Shown piece by piece: positions 6,712 through 15,737 of a stretch of DNA of 45,733 nt. The DNA is taken from contig CANOET010000006.1 of assembly GCA_947564835.1 (NCBI GenBank), positions 1-45,733 on the forward strand, in the 5' to 3' direction. How positions within the stretch are numbered: the stretch's first letter is position 1; every line of letters begins with the position of its first letter. Origin of the DNA: an uncultured Eubacterium sp. GTDB lineage: Bacteria; Bacillota; Clostridia; Lachnospirales; Lachnospiraceae. The notes under the pieces are model-generated. The model did not search any database. It was not told the origin of the DNA and saw only the letters and a list, made by a program, of their open reading frames with translations. The position numbers and the translations under genes are program-made.

Positions 6712-6740
6712 TGGACAAATGAAAGCGTATGTGCTATAAT
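6712..6740 (+). promoter_or_regulatory. uvrB(A) promoter
   Basis: TGGACA (6712-6717), a 17-bp spacer and TATAAT (6735-6740) form a near-consensus sigma-A promoter immediately after the SOS box. Transcription would start near 6747 and give an unusually long, ~260-nt leader before the uvrB GTG at 7009. Confidence 0.75.
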
Positions 6741-7008
6741 GTTTTGGATTATTCGTCTTGACTGTTGAATCATAAGGTTGAAATATTTATGATAGAACTT
6801 CTCGCATTAGACCGGGCATATGGCAAAGAGCCCGATGGAGTTTTTCAAGCTGTCCGTATAGTTTTAGCGCGTTCGTACGGTCTGAAAAATTGGGAGCGGT
6901 GAACGAAATTCGTCCAAAAGCATTTTGGGCAAAAAGCGAATACTTGCTCTGGACGAATTGCTGGCGAATAATCGAACTTTTTGACTATGAATTTTGGAGG
7001 TGGTATTT
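6741..7008 (+). other. long uvrB 5' leader with inverted repeat
   Basis: The leader contains AATTCGTCCA (6907-6916) and its exact inverse TGGACGAATT (6950-6959), spaced 33 nt, plus a related ATTCGTC at 6751-6757. There is also a 37-codon ORF (ATG 6789 to TGA 6900) without a ribosome site, which I do not consider a gene. The repeat could be an RNA hairpin in the leader, or recombinase arm sites near the right end of the element, since one copy recurs at 383-392. Confidence 0.4.
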
Positions 7009-9003
7009 GTGCAAGATGTACAAAATATCTTTAAACTTCATTCGGAATACAAGCCTACCGGAGACCAGCCGCAGGCGATCGAGGCCCTTGTGAAAGGTTT
7101 CCAGGAAGGCAACCAATTCCAGACTTTACTGGGCGTTACAGGCTCCGGAAAGACATTTACAATGGCGAATGTAATACAACAATTAAACAAGCCCACATTG
7201 GTAATAGCGCACAATAAGACGCTTGCTGCACAGCTGTACGGCGAGTTCAAAGAATTTTTTCCGGAGAATGCAGTGGAGTATTTTGTGTCCTATTACGATT
7301 ATTACCAACCGGAAGCCTACGTCCCATCTTCCGATACCTATATCGCAAAGGATTCTTCCGTCAACGAAGAAATCGATAAGCTGCGCCTGTCCGCAACCGC
7401 AGCATTGTCGGAGCGCAGGGACGTCATTGTTATTTCGAGTGTTTCCTGTATTTACGGACTGGGCAGCCCGGAGGATTTTTTGGGGATGATGGTATCGCTG
7501 CGGCCCGGGATGGTGCGGGACCGGGATGATGTGATCCGGGATCTGATTGATATCCAGTATACGCGCAATGAAATGGATTTTCACCGCGGGACGTTCCGTG
7601 TGCGCGGGGATGTGCTTGAGATTCTTCCGGCGAACAGTGCGGAGCGGGCGGTGAGGGTGGAATTTTTCGGCGATGAGATTGACCGGATTACGGAGATTGA
7701 TGTGCTGACGGGTGAAGTGAAGGCTTCGCTGGAGCATGTCGGTATTTTTCCGGCTTCGCATTATGTGGTTCCGCAGGAGAAGATCCATAAGGCGTGTGTG
7801 GAGATTGAAAAGGAGCTGGAGGAGCGTGTCCGTTATTTTAAGGGAGAGGACAAGCTGCTGGAGGCCCAGCGGATTGCGGAGCGTACGAATTTTGATATTG
7901 AGATGCTGCGCGAGACAGGATTTTGCAGCGGGATTGAAAATTATTCCAGGCATCTGGCGGGGCTTGCACCGGGGGCGACGCCGCTGACTTTGATGGAATA
8001 TTTTAAGGATGATTTTCTCATTATAATTGATGAGTCGCATATTACGGTGCCGCAGATCAGGGGGATGTATGCCGGTGACCAGTCCCGCAAATCCACGCTT
8101 GTCGATTATGGCTTCCGCCTGCCTTCTGCCAAAGACAACCGGCCGCTGAATTTTGAGGAATTTGAGTCTAAGATTGACCAGATGCTGTTTGTATCCGCGA
8201 CGCCGAATGTATATGAAAAAGAGCATGAGCTGCTGCGTGTGGAGCAGATTATCCGGCCGACCGGGCTTTTGGATCCGCAGATTGAGGTGCGCCCGGTGGA
8301 GGGGCAGATCGATGACCTGATTTCGGAGGTCAACAAGGAAACGGCGAAGAAGCATAAAGTGCTGATTACGACACTGACGAAGCGGATGGCGGAGGATCTG
8401 ACTTCTTATATGCAGGAGGTCGGCATCCGGGTCAAATATCTGCATTCGGATATCGATACGCTGGAACGCGCGGAGATTATCCGGGATCTGCGGCTGGACG
8501 TGTTCGATGTGCTGGTGGGGATTAACCTGCTGCGCGAGGGCCTGGATATTCCGGAGATTACGCTGGTGGCGATTCTGGATGCGGATAAGGAAGGGTTCCT
8601 GCGTTCGGAGACGTCGCTGATCCAGACGGTCGGCCGGGCGGCCCGCAACAGCGAGGGGCATGTGCTGATGTATGCGGATAAGGTTACGGATTCGATGAAG
8701 GTGGCGATCGAAGAGACGGCCAGGCGGCGTGCCTTGCAGCAAAAATATAACGAAGCGCATGGTATTACGCCGAAGACGATTCAAAAAGCCGTGCGCGATT
8801 TGATCAGCATTTCCAAAAAGGTAGCGGCTGCGGATCTGAATTTTGCAAAGGATCCGGAATCCATGAACAAAAAGGAATTGGAAAAACTGATTGCGCAGGT
8901 GAAAAAGAAGATGGAAAGCGCGGCTGCAGACCTGAATTTCGAAGCGGCTGCCCAGCTGCGCGACCAGATGATGCAGCTGAAAGAAATGCTGCGGGATATG
9001 TAA
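7009..9003 (+). CDS. uvrB: excinuclease ABC subunit B
   Basis: 664 aa. It is the damage-verifying helicase-like subunit of nucleotide excision repair and works in the cytoplasm with UvrA and UvrC. GTG 7009 is chosen because GGAGGTGG lies 8 nt upstream; the in-frame TTG at 6994 overlaps that site. Walker A GVTGSGKT is at ~42, the beta-hairpin [12 protein letters not shown] at ~95, DESH at ~341, motif [11 protein letters not shown] near 540, and a UVR domain in the last 40 residues. The first ~95 codons use ATA, TTA, CAA and GTA more than the rest, which fits an origin in the upstream element with the crossover near codon 95-97. It probably forms an operon with uvrA, under the SOS promoter at 6712. 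Confidence 0.98.
   Translation: MQDVQNIFKLHSEYKPTGDQPQAIEALVKGFQEGNQFQTLLGVTGSGKTFTMANVIQQLNKPTLVIAHNKTLAAQLYGEFKEFFPENAVEYFVSYYDYYQPEAYVPSSDTYIAKDSSVNEEIDKLRLSATAALSERRDVIVISSVSCIYGLGSPEDFLGMMVSLRPGMVRDRDDVIRDLIDIQYTRNEMDFHRGTFRVRGDVLEILPANSAERAVRVEFFGDEIDRITEIDVLTGEVKASLEHVGIFPASHYVVPQEKIHKACVEIEKELEERVRYFKGEDKLLEAQRIAERTNFDIEMLRETGFCSGIENYSRHLAGLAPGATPLTLMEYFKDDFLIIIDESHITVPQIRGMYAGDQSRKSTLVDYGFRLPSAKDNRPLNFEEFESKIDQMLFVSATPNVYEKEHELLRVEQIIRPTGLLDPQIEVRPVEGQIDDLISEVNKETAKKHKVLITTLTKRMAEDLTSYMQEVGIRVKYLHSDIDTLERAEIIRDLRLDVFDVLVGINLLREGLDIPEITLVAILDADKEGFLRSETSLIQTVGRAARNSEGHVLMYADKVTDSMKVAIEETARRRALQQKYNEAHGITPKTIQKAVRDLISISKKVAAADLNFAKDPESMNKKELEKLIAQVKKKMESAAADLNFEAAAQLRDQMMQLKEMLRDM
7282..7300 (+). 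other. candidate right attachment site (attR) inside uvrB
   Basis: TTTGTGTCCTA (7282-7292) repeats the sequence at 248-258. Joining the left fragment through its GAT codon to the TATTACCAACC that follows here gives an uninterrupted Tyr-Tyr-Asp-Tyr-Tyr-Gln-Pro reading frame, the conserved UvrB hairpin. This is the expected empty site. Confidence 0.45.
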
Positions 9004-9051
9004 AAGCGGTGTGCATAATGGTATGCATCAGAATTAAGATGGGAAGAGGTC

Positions 9052-11892
9052 ATGAGCAAAGAAAGAAAATATATCAAAATACGCGGAGCAAATGAACACA
9101 ACTTAAAAAATATTGATCTGGACATTCCAAGGGATGAGTTTGTCGTGCTGACCGGGCTGAGCGGCTCCGGCAAATCTTCGCTGGCGTTTGACACGATCTA
9201 TGCCGAAGGGCAGCGCCGCTATATGGAATCCCTATCGTCCTACGCCAGGCAGTTTTTAGGGCAGGCAGAAAAACCAAATGTAGAAAAAATCGAAGGGCTG
9301 TCTCCGGCGATCTCGATCGACCAGAAGTCCACAAACCGCAACCCGCGGTCTACCGTCGGCACGGTAACGGAAATCTACGATTATTTCCGGCTGCTTTATG
9401 CCAGGATCGGGATCCCGCACTGCCCGAAATGTGGCAAGGAGATTAAAAAGCAGACGGTAGACCAGATGGTGGATCTGATTATGGCGCTGCCGGAGCGGAC
9501 CAAGATCCAGCTGCTTGCCCCGGTGGTGCGCGGCCGCAAGGGGACGCATCAAAAGCTGCTCGAACAGGCGAAACGCAGCGGTTATGTACGCGTCATTGCA
9601 GACGGGAATATGTATGAGCTGACGGAGGAAATTCCGCTGGAAAAAAATAAAAAACACAATATTGAAATTATTGTAGACCGCCTGATTGTAAAGGAGGGCA
9701 TTGAAAAAAGGCTGACCGATTCGATTGAAAGCGTGCTGGAGCTGGCGGACGGCCTGGTCATGGTCGAGGTGCAAAAGCCGCAGGAGGAACAGGCGCAGAC
9801 GATGCAGTTTTCCGACAGCTTTGCCTGCGTGGACTGCGGGATCAGCGTGGATGAGATCGAGCCGAGGAGTTTTTCATTCAATAACCCGTTCGGCGCCTGC
9901 CCGGACTGTTTCGGCCTTGGCTACAAAATGGAATTTGACGAAGACCTGATGATTCCGGACAAATCCTTAAGCATTGCAGACGGCGCTATCCAAGTGATGG
10001 GCTGGCAGTCCTGCACCGATCCGTCCAGCTATACGTATGCCACGTTGGCGGCATTGGCGCAAGCGTATGGATTTGACCTGCATACGCCGTATGAACAGCT
10101 GCCGGAAAATGTCCGTGACATGCTGATTAACGGCGCTGACCGGGAAGTGAAGGTGCATTACCGCGGCACGCGCGGCGAAGGCATTTACGACGTTGTTTTC
10201 GAAGGGCTTATCAAAAATGTCGGGCGCAGGTACCGGGAGACCGGATCAGATACGATGAAGCAGCAGTATGAAGAATTTATGCGGGTTACGCCCTGCAAGA
10301 CATGCGGCGGGCAGCGCCTGAAAAAAGAAGCGCTTGCGGTCACGATCCAGGATAAGAATATTTATGAGGTTACAAATTTTTCCATTAAAAACCTGCAGCA
10401 GTTTATGGGAAATCTGACACTGACGAAACAGCAGCAGATGATCGGCGCACAGATTATCCGGGAAATCCGTGCCAGGGTCGGTTTCCTGGTAGAGGTCGGG
10501 CTGGACTACCTGTCCCTGGGCCGGGCGACCGCTACGCTGTCCGGCGGAGAAGCACAGCGCATCCGCCTCGCCACGCAGATCGGCTCCGGCCTGGTCGGCG
10601 TGGCCTATATCCTGGACGAGCCGAGTATCGGCCTGCACCAACGCGACAATGACAAGCTGCTGTCAGCGCTGAGAAATCTGAAAGATCTGGGAAATACGCT
10701 GATCGTAGTCGAGCACGATGAAGATACTATGCGCGCGGCAGATTATATCGTAGATATCGGCCCCGGCGCCGGAGAACACGGCGGGGAAGTCATTGCGACC
10801 GGTACGGCGCAGGAGATTATGGATGAACCGCGTTCCATTACCGGGGCCTATTTAAGCGGTCGCATCCGCATCCCGGTTCCCGAAACACGCAAGCAGCCGA
10901 CCGGATGGCTGACTGTCAAAGGTGCGAAAGAAAATAACCTGAAAAATATCACGGTCAAAATCCCGCTCGGTATTATGACCTGTATTACAGGCGTATCCGG
11001 TTCCGGCAAAAGCTCTTTGACAAACGAGATCTTATACAAAGCCATGGCAAAAAAATTAAACCGCGCCCGCTGCATCCCGGGCAGGCACGATAAGATCCTT
11101 GGCTTAGAACAGCTGGACAAAGTGATCGATATCGACCAGTCCCCGATCGGACGCACCCCGCGGTCCAATCCGGCGACTTATACAGGTGTCTTTGACATGA
11201 TCCGCGACTTGTTCGCGGCCACGCCGGATGCCAAGGCAAAAGGCTATAAAAAAGGACGTTTCAGCTTCAATGTCAAAGGAGGCCGCTGCGAAGCATGCTC
11301 CGGGGACGGCATTTTAAAAATCGAAATGCATTTTCTGCCGGATGTCTACGTTCCGTGCGAAGTCTGCCAGGGCAAGCGTTACAACCGTGAGACACTGGAA
11401 GTGCGGTACAAAGGGAAGAGCATTTACGATGTGTTAAATATGACAGTCGAGGAAGCGCTCGGGTTTTTCCAAAATATCCCTTCCATTGAGCGCAAGATCC
11501 AGACGCTTTATGATGTCGGTCTGTCTTATATTAAGCTGGGCCAGCCGTCCACAGAGCTGTCCGGCGGGGAAGCACAGCGGATCAAGCTTGCGACAGAATT
11601 AAGCCGCCGCAGCACTGGCAAGACTGTCTATATCCTGGATGAGCCGACGACCGGGCTGCATTTTGCAGACGTGCATAAGCTGGTGGAAATCCTGCACCGT
11701 CTGGCGGAAGGGGGGAATACTGTGATTGTCATTGAGCATAACCTGGATGTGATTAAGACGGCGGATTATATTATTGATATGGGCCCGGAGGGCGGCGACG
11801 GCGGCGGAATGGTGATTGCGCAGGGGACGCCGGAGGAGGTGGCGCAGATAGAGGAGTCTTATACCGGGCAGTATGTAAAGCGGTATATTTAA
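9052..11892 (+). CDS. uvrA: excinuclease ABC subunit A
   Basis: 946 aa, full length for the family. It is the damage-sensing ATPase of nucleotide excision repair, which loads UvrB. It has two ABC ATPase modules: first Walker [11 protein letters not shown] at ~34 with signature [12 protein letters not shown] at ~496, second Walker [11 protein letters not shown] at ~646 with [12 protein letters not shown] at ~836. Zinc-binding pairs are CPKCGKEI (~122), [16 protein letters not shown] (~262-290), CKTCGGQ and [18 protein letters not shown] (~745-775). ATG 9052 follows GGGAAGAGGTC, 48 bp after uvrB, so the pair is one transcript. No U-rich terminator follows; only a hairpin at 11919. Confidence 0.98.
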   Translation: MSKERKYIKIRGANEHNLKNIDLDIPRDEFVVLTGLSGSGKSSLAFDTIYAEGQRRYMESLSSYARQFLGQAEKPNVEKIEGLSPAISIDQKSTNRNPRSTVGTVTEIYDYFRLLYARIGIPHCPKCGKEIKKQTVDQMVDLIMALPERTKIQLLAPVVRGRKGTHQKLLEQAKRSGYVRVIADGNMYELTEEIPLEKNKKHNIEIIVDRLIVKEGIEKRLTDSIESVLELADGLVMVEVQKPQEEQAQTMQFSDSFACVDCGISVDEIEPRSFSFNNPFGACPDCFGLGYKMEFDEDLMIPDKSLSIADGAIQVMGWQSCTDPSSYTYATLAALAQAYGFDLHTPYEQLPENVRDMLINGADREVKVHYRGTRGEGIYDVVFEGLIKNVGRRYRETGSDTMKQQYEEFMRVTPCKTCGGQRLKKEALAVTIQDKNIYEVTNFSIKNLQQFMGNLTLTKQQQMIGAQIIREIRARVGFLVEVGLDYLSLGRATATLSGGEAQRIRLATQIGSGLVGVAYILDEPSIGLHQRDNDKLLSALRNLKDLGNTLIVVEHDEDTMRAADYIVDIGPGAGEHGGEVIATGTAQEIMDEPRSITGAYLSGRIRIPVPETRKQPTGWLTVKGAKENNLKNITVKIPLGIMTCITGVSGSGKSSLTNEILYKAMAKKLNRARCIPGRHDKILGLEQLDKVIDIDQSPIGRTPRSNPATYTGVFDMIRDLFAATPDAKAKGYKKGRFSFNVKGGRCEACSGDGILKIEMHFLPDVYVPCEVCQGKRYNRETLEVRYKGKSIYDVLNMTVEEALGFFQNIPSIERKIQTLYDVGLSYIKLGQPSTELSGGEAQRIKLATELSRRSTGKTVYILDEPTTGLHFADVHKLVEILHRLAEGGNTVIVIEHNLDVIKTADYIIDMGPEGGDGGGMVIAQGTPEEVAQIEESYTGQYVKRYI

Positions 11893-11918
11893 AAAACAGA
11901 TGGCACGTTACGTTCACA

Positions 11919-11949
11919 CCTTGTTCAAGCACTTGCTGCTTGGACAAGG
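11919..11949 (+). terminator. hairpin after uvrA (possible terminator, no U-tract)
   Basis: CCTTGTTCAAGCA (11919-11931) and TGCTTGGACAAGG (11937-11949) pair over 13 positions with one G-T. It lies 27 bp after the uvrA stop. It lacks a T-run, so it could be an attenuator, an RNA-stabilising hairpin or a Rho-independent signal of low strength. Confidence 0.4.
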
Positions 11950-12187
11950 CCAAAGAATGTGGCCTGTCAAGATGGCACAGATTTCCTATGATCACCCATT
12001 GATTTTTTTGCCCGTATTTTCTATAATAAGGATATCCATGTACAGGAAACCGGCACCAACCCTGCCGGTCCCTTTGCAAATTCTTAAAAATATGTAAAAA
12101 ACGGCTTAAAAACCACGCTATTTCTTACGAAATACATAAAAATTTGTGAAAATAAAAAAAGTGCTATGAAAAATGGAATTTATTGTA

Positions 12188-12193
12188 TATAAT
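12188..12193 (+). promoter_or_regulatory. -10 element before the mreB leader ORF
   Basis: TATAAT at 12188-12193 with TTG two bases further upstream than an ideal extended -10; no good -35 hexamer is found 16-18 bp upstream. A strong ribosome site (TAGGAG) and ATG begin only ~5-10 bp downstream, which would give a very short leader. A promoter is likely in this AT-rich patch but the exact start is uncertain. Confidence 0.4.
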
Positions 12194-12203
12194 AGGAGTT
12201 AAT

Positions 12204-12287
12204 ATGGCAAAATATCAGATAGCAGCAAATCCGCAGCTGCCTGCGCAATGCAGGCGCTGGTCAGGTGATACAATATATTACATGTGA
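12204..12287 (+). CDS. 27-codon small ORF upstream of mreB
   Basis: ATG 12204 is preceded by TAGGAGTTAAT, a better ribosome site than that of mreB itself. The product starts MAKYQIAANPQLPAQCRRWS and ends at TGA 12285, 37 bp before the mreB start. There is no membrane segment or recognisable motif. It may be a leader peptide that adjusts translation or transcription of mreB, or the 5' remnant of a lost gene; the region upstream gives no evidence for either. Confidence 0.35.
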   Translation: MAKYQIAANPQLPAQCRRWSGDTIYYM

Positions 12288-12324
12288 TCAAGCAGAAAGA
12301 AGAAATGAAAGGGGATATCTGTAC

Positions 12325-13320
12325 ATGATGGGAGCAGATATTGGAATTGATTTAGGAACAGCCAGCATATTGGTTTATATTAAAGGGAAAGGCGTCGTAT
12401 TAAAGGAGCCTTCGGTCGTGGCTTTTGACCGCGACACAAATAAGATCAAAGCAATCGGGGAGGAAGCCAGGCTGATGCTGGGGCGTACGCCGGGGAATAT
12501 TGTAGCGGTCCGTCCGCTGCGGCAGGGCGTTATTTCTGATTATACGGTTACCGAAAAGATGATCAAATATTTTATTCAGAAAGCGCTTGGCAAAAAGAGC
12601 TTCCGCAAGCCGCGCATCAGTGTCTGTGTGCCGAGCGGCGTTACCGAGGTGGAAAAAAAGGCGGTGGAAGATGCGACCTACCAGGCGGGGGCCAGGGAGG
12701 TAATGATCATTGAGGAGCCGATTGCGGCTGCGATCGGCGCGGGCATTGATATTTCCAGGCCATGCGGGAATATGATTGTGGATATTGGCGGCGGGACGGC
12801 TGATATTGCGGTGATTTCGCTGGGCGGTTCGGTGGTCAGCACTTCGATTAAGATTGCCGGGGATGATTTTGATGAAGCGATTGTCCGGTATATGCGGAAA
12901 AAACATAACCTGCTGATCGGGGAGCGGACGGCGGAGGATATTAAGATCAAGATCGGTACCTGTTATCCGCTGGCGCAGCCGGAAACGATCGATGTGCGCG
13001 GCCGGAACCTGGTGACCGGGCTGCCGAAAACGGTAACGGTATCTTCCGAAGAGACTGAAGAGGCGCTGCGGGAGGCGACGCTGCAGATTGTGGAAGCGGT
13101 CCACAGCGTATTGGAAAAGACGCCGCCGGAGCTGGCTGCCGATGTGGCTGACCGCGGAATTGTGCTGACCGGCGGCGGCGCGCTGCTGCGCGGGCTCGAA
13201 GAGCTGATCGAAGAAAAAACAGGGATCAATACAATGACTGCTGAAGAACCTATGACATGCGTGGCAGTAGGAACTGGAAAATTTGTGGAATTTTTGTCTG
13301 GCAAACGTGATGATGATTGA
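12325..13320 (+). CDS. mreB: rod shape-determining protein MreB/Mbl family
   Basis: 331 aa from ATG 12325 (AAAGGGGATATCTGTAC ribosome site; ATG 12328 is an alternative). It is an actin-like ATPase that forms membrane-bound filaments guiding lateral wall synthesis. It shows phosphate-1 loop IGIDLGTASILVY, phosphate-2 VDIGGGTADIAVISLGG, the adenosine motif GIVLTGGGALLRGLEELI, and EEPIAAAIGAG. The order Mbl - FlhO - FlhP is conserved in Bacillus subtilis, and the two following genes here are FlhO/FlhP-like, so this is probably the Mbl-type paralogue rather than the mreBCD one. No mreC or mreD is adjacent. Confidence 0.93.
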   Translation: MMGADIGIDLGTASILVYIKGKGVVLKEPSVVAFDRDTNKIKAIGEEARLMLGRTPGNIVAVRPLRQGVISDYTVTEKMIKYFIQKALGKKSFRKPRISVCVPSGVTEVEKKAVEDATYQAGAREVMIIEEPIAAAIGAGIDISRPCGNMIVDIGGGTADIAVISLGGSVVSTSIKIAGDDFDEAIVRYMRKKHNLLIGERTAEDIKIKIGTCYPLAQPETIDVRGRNLVTGLPKTVTVSSEETEEALREATLQIVEAVHSVLEKTPPELAADVADRGIVLTGGGALLRGLEELIEEKTGINTMTAEEPMTCVAVGTGKFVEFLSGKRDDD

Positions 13321-13443
13321 TCGGTCAGGTACGGTGCAGATGCATAAGATCAGAAAAAAATCATAGGTTGGCAGTACGAAAGACGATGCCAAAAACAGCT
13401 TTTGCTCTGTGGCTGGCATGCAGGAAAGAAAGGAAGTAAGCAC

Positions 13444-14250
13444 ATGGTAAAGGGGTTATATACGGCATGGACAGGAATGGCCAACGAGATGAACCGTCTG
13501 GATGTCATTACGAACAATCTGGCAAATGCAGATACAAATGGTTACAAAAAGGAAGGTGCGACAGCGGAATCCTTTCGGACACAGCTTGCAATGCGGATCA
13601 AGGATTCTTCGGTACCGACCTGGCGGGCGCGAACGCTTGGCGATGTAAATCTGGGTGTCAAGATCGGGGAGACTTATACCGATTATACGCAGGGCAGCTT
13701 TAAGGTAACAGATAACAAATATGACTGTGCGATCGACGGCAATGGATTTTTTGCGATTTCCTTTACCGATAAAGCAGGCAATACTTCTGTAAAATATACA
13801 AGAGACGGTGCGTTTACGATCAGCACCGATGGTTTTTTACGTACCAAAGACGGTGATTTTGTGCTGAACCAAAACGGTGCGCAGACCGGCAATCCGGCGG
13901 CGGGCAATTATATCCAGCTGGATCCGAATCTGGATTTTACCATTGATAAGGCAGGCTTTATCCGTCAGAACGGCCAGCTGGTCGGGCAGCTTGGGCTGGT
14001 GGATTTTGAAAATTATGATTTCCTTTCCAAATATGGTGAAAATATGTATGACCTTGTGGACGGCGGCCAGGTGATCCAGGCGCAGGGCAATATTGAACAG
14101 GGCTGTATAGAGGCTTCCAATGTAAAAGTTGTAGACGAAATGGTGACGATGATTACCATTGCAAGAGCCTATGAATCCAATCAGAAAATGATCCAGACAT
14201 TTGACACCATGCTCGATAAAGCGGTGAACCAGATCGGAAGGATCAGCTAA
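13444..14250 (+). CDS. flagellar hook-basal body protein (FlgF/FlhO-like)
   Basis: 268 aa from ATG 13444, which has AAAGAAAGGAAGTAAGCAC in front; the upstream in-frame TTG is unsupported. The N-terminus (MVKGLYTAWTGMANEMNRLD, then VITNNLANADTNGYKKEG) is the flagellar rod-protein signature in which an amphipathic helix and ANNLAN motif start rod, hook and filament proteins. The C-terminal helix (VKVVDEMVTMITIARAYESN) completes the coiled-coil pair. It is likely a rod subunit exported by the flagellar type III apparatus. Together with the next gene it corresponds to the flhO-flhP pair after mbl in Bacillus. Confidence 0.85.
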   Translation: MVKGLYTAWTGMANEMNRLDVITNNLANADTNGYKKEGATAESFRTQLAMRIKDSSVPTWRARTLGDVNLGVKIGETYTDYTQGSFKVTDNKYDCAIDGNGFFAISFTDKAGNTSVKYTRDGAFTISTDGFLRTKDGDFVLNQNGAQTGNPAAGNYIQLDPNLDFTIDKAGFIRQNGQLVGQLGLVDFENYDFLSKYGENMYDLVDGGQVIQAQGNIEQGCIEASNVKVVDEMVTMITIARAYESNQKMIQTFDTMLDKAVNQIGRIS

Positions 14251-14381
14251 CAGATTCCATTGAAATCATACAGGCAATGGTTATGAAAAGGAAAGAATCC
14301 GCCGATAATAACTATATGGATTTATTTGACCACGGAAGGCAAAGCAGGGCATGGAGTGCCGTGGAAGGAGATTAAATTATT

Positions 14382-15197
14382 ATGATGAGAGCATTATGGA
14401 GCGCTGCATCCGGCATGCGCGCACAGCAGACGAATGTAGATTCCATATCCAACAATCTTGCAAACGTCAATACGACCGGTTATAAAACGGAAAAGCCGGA
14501 ATTTAAGTCACTGTTATATCAAACGCTCCAGACGGAGACCACAACGGCAAACGGCGCACAGAAGCCGATTTCCGCGCAGGTCGGCCTGGGGACGCGGGTA
14601 GCTTCGATCACATCCCATTTCGGACAGGGGCCGATGCTGGATGTAGAAAGCTTCAGCGCGGTTGCGATTGAAGGAAACGGCTTGTTCGGAGTCAGCGGTG
14701 TTGACGATGAAGTTTATTATACAAGAAACGGTGATTTTTTCTGGAGCCAGGGCATCAACGGCCTGACCTTAAGCACTTCTGAAGGCTATCAGGTACTGGA
14801 TACGAACGGGAACGAGATTATACTTCCGGATGAAGTCGATGCGAGCCAGGTCAGCATTTCCAGCGACGGGGCGATCGGTTACACCAATCCGGAAAGGGAA
14901 TATGTACCACTCAACCAGTCCATCGGGCTTTGGCAGTTTAATAATGATGCGGGCCTGCAGAAGATCTCGGGTACATACTATACGGAAACAGACGCTTCCG
15001 GTGTACCGATGAACGAAGCGACAACCGCCGGGCTGGTAAGAAGCGCCATACGGCAGGGATATCTGGAAGGATCCAATGTACAGGTCGCGGATGAAATGGT
15101 AAATATGATCGTGGCACAGAGAGCTTACGAATTAAATTCAAGGGCAATCACAACATCAGATACGATGTTGGAGCAGGCGAATAATCTGAAACGATAG
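14382..15197 (+). CDS. flgG: flagellar basal-body rod protein FlgG / FlhP-like
   Basis: 271 aa; GTGGAAGGAGATTAAATTATT precedes ATG 14382 (ATG 14385 also possible). It starts MMRALWSAASGMRAQQTNVD with SISNNLANVNTTGYKTEKPE, the distal-rod FlgG signature, and ends with VADEMVNMIVAQRAYELNSR. The family builds the distal rod that crosses the wall. It lies 131 bp after the FlhO-like gene and 12 bp before the rod-binding protein, so all three probably share a transcript. FlgG is the best family match; by synteny it may be the FlhP paralogue. Confidence 0.85.
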   Translation: MMRALWSAASGMRAQQTNVDSISNNLANVNTTGYKTEKPEFKSLLYQTLQTETTTANGAQKPISAQVGLGTRVASITSHFGQGPMLDVESFSAVAIEGNGLFGVSGVDDEVYYTRNGDFFWSQGINGLTLSTSEGYQVLDTNGNEIILPDEVDASQVSISSDGAIGYTNPEREYVPLNQSIGLWQFNNDAGLQKISGTYYTETDASGVPMNEATTAGLVRSAIRQGYLEGSNVQVADEMVNMIVAQRAYELNSRAITTSDTMLEQANNLKR

Positions 15198-15209
15198 GAG
15201 GCGGTTTGC

Positions 15210-15569
15210 ATGAGTATCGGAATCAATGGATTAAATTCTTATGTCGATCCGTCCCTGACCAGTACGGCAGCTGGTTCCAAGCTGACCGGAAAGCTGGACA
15301 GCGTGGATGGGTCTGCTTCAGCGGATGAATTGAAGGCGGTTTGCCGGGAGTTTGAGTCTTATTTTATGGAGCAGGTCTATAAAGAGATGTTTAAGACCAT
15401 CGGCAGTGAAGAGAACGGAGATTCCTCTTTGGCGTCACTGGTGGATTATTTTAAGGATGGTGTGATTCAGACAGTAGCGTCTCAGACGACAGAGCAGTCG
15501 GGAGGGCCGCTGGCACAGCAGCTGTATGAGCAGATGAAGCGGAATTATGGAATTACGGATGAGGATTGA
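15210..15569 (+). CDS. FlgJ-like flagellar rod-binding protein
   Basis: 119 aa. The central segment LKAVCREFESYFMEQVYKEM with FKT and later LVDYFKDGVIQTVASQ matches the rod-binding (FlgJ N-terminal) domain, which caps or chaperones rod assembly. It lacks the C-terminal muramidase domain of proteobacterial FlgJ, as is usual in Firmicutes, where a separate enzyme opens the wall. ATG 15210 follows AGGAGGCGGTTTGC, 12 bp after flgG, and a strong terminator closes the operon. Confidence 0.8.
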   Translation: MSIGINGLNSYVDPSLTSTAAGSKLTGKLDSVDGSASADELKAVCREFESYFMEQVYKEMFKTIGSEENGDSSLASLVDYFKDGVIQTVASQTTEQSGGPLAQQLYEQMKRNYGITDED

Positions 15570-15648
15570 GATCAAAGCTTGCGTGAATAAAAGGAATGGC
15601 AGTTCTTAAGATGGCGGTTTTCCGGACGTGTCCGGGCCAGCGGAAAGG

Positions 15649-15689
15649 AGCTGCGGCCCGGTAGCATAGGACCGGGCCGCAGCTTTTTT
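15649..15689 (+). terminator. strong terminator of the mreB-flagellar operon
   Basis: AGCTGCGGCCCGGT (15649-15662) and its exact complement ACCGGGCCGCAGCT (15671-15684) with an 8-nt loop are followed by TTTTT. The position between the FlgJ-like gene and recD2 cleanly separates the two transcription units. Confidence 0.95.
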
Positions 15690-15737
15690 CCGCAGCCGAC
15701 AGCTTCCGCTCATCATGTGTGAACAGGAGAAAGAGCA

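Larger units (their letters stand above)
269..7290 (+). mobile_element. integrative/mobilizable element remnant inserted in uvrB (~7.0 kb)
   Basis: The segment is clearly richer in A+T than the DNA to its right and holds typical element genes: a MobC-like RHH protein, an excisionase-like HTH protein and two tyrosine recombinases at the right end, next to the host gene. Both ends lie in uvrB sequence. The left end abuts a host-like uvrB fragment; the right end supplies promoter, ribosome site and first ~95 codons of the working gene. Several genes are broken (mobC frameshift, nonsense codon at 2863, integrase deletion) and no relaxase or conjugation gene is present. It therefore looks like a decayed mobilizable element that may still be excisable, because one recombinase and the Xis-like gene are open. 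Boundaries are inferred. Confidence 0.6.

Noticed and set aside
6789..6902. 37-codon ORF in the uvrB leader
   Set aside because: No Shine-Dalgarno before the ATG and no protein character; an overlapping frame is just as open. Kept only as part of the leader description.
6890..7093. 67-codon ORF overlapping the uvrB start
   Set aside because: It runs out of frame into well-supported uvrB coding sequence and its ribosome site is poor. The similarity of its start to the 55-aa ORF at 276 reflects repeated DNA.
7183..8784. 533-codon minus-strand open frame opposite uvrB
   Set aside because: It is the antisense of an unmistakable UvrB. Its sequence is rich in Arg, His, Leu and Pro, as expected from a shadow frame, and it has no ribosome site or known motif. 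The same holds for the long minus-strand frames at 12400-13443, 26829-28052, 28134-29123 and 36954-38108.
13320..13443. c-di-GMP or other riboswitch before the flagellar genes
   Set aside because: The region can form a hairpin (ATGCCA...TGGCAT, ~13386-13420) and contains GAAAGACG, but the conserved core of the known c-di-GMP classes is not present.
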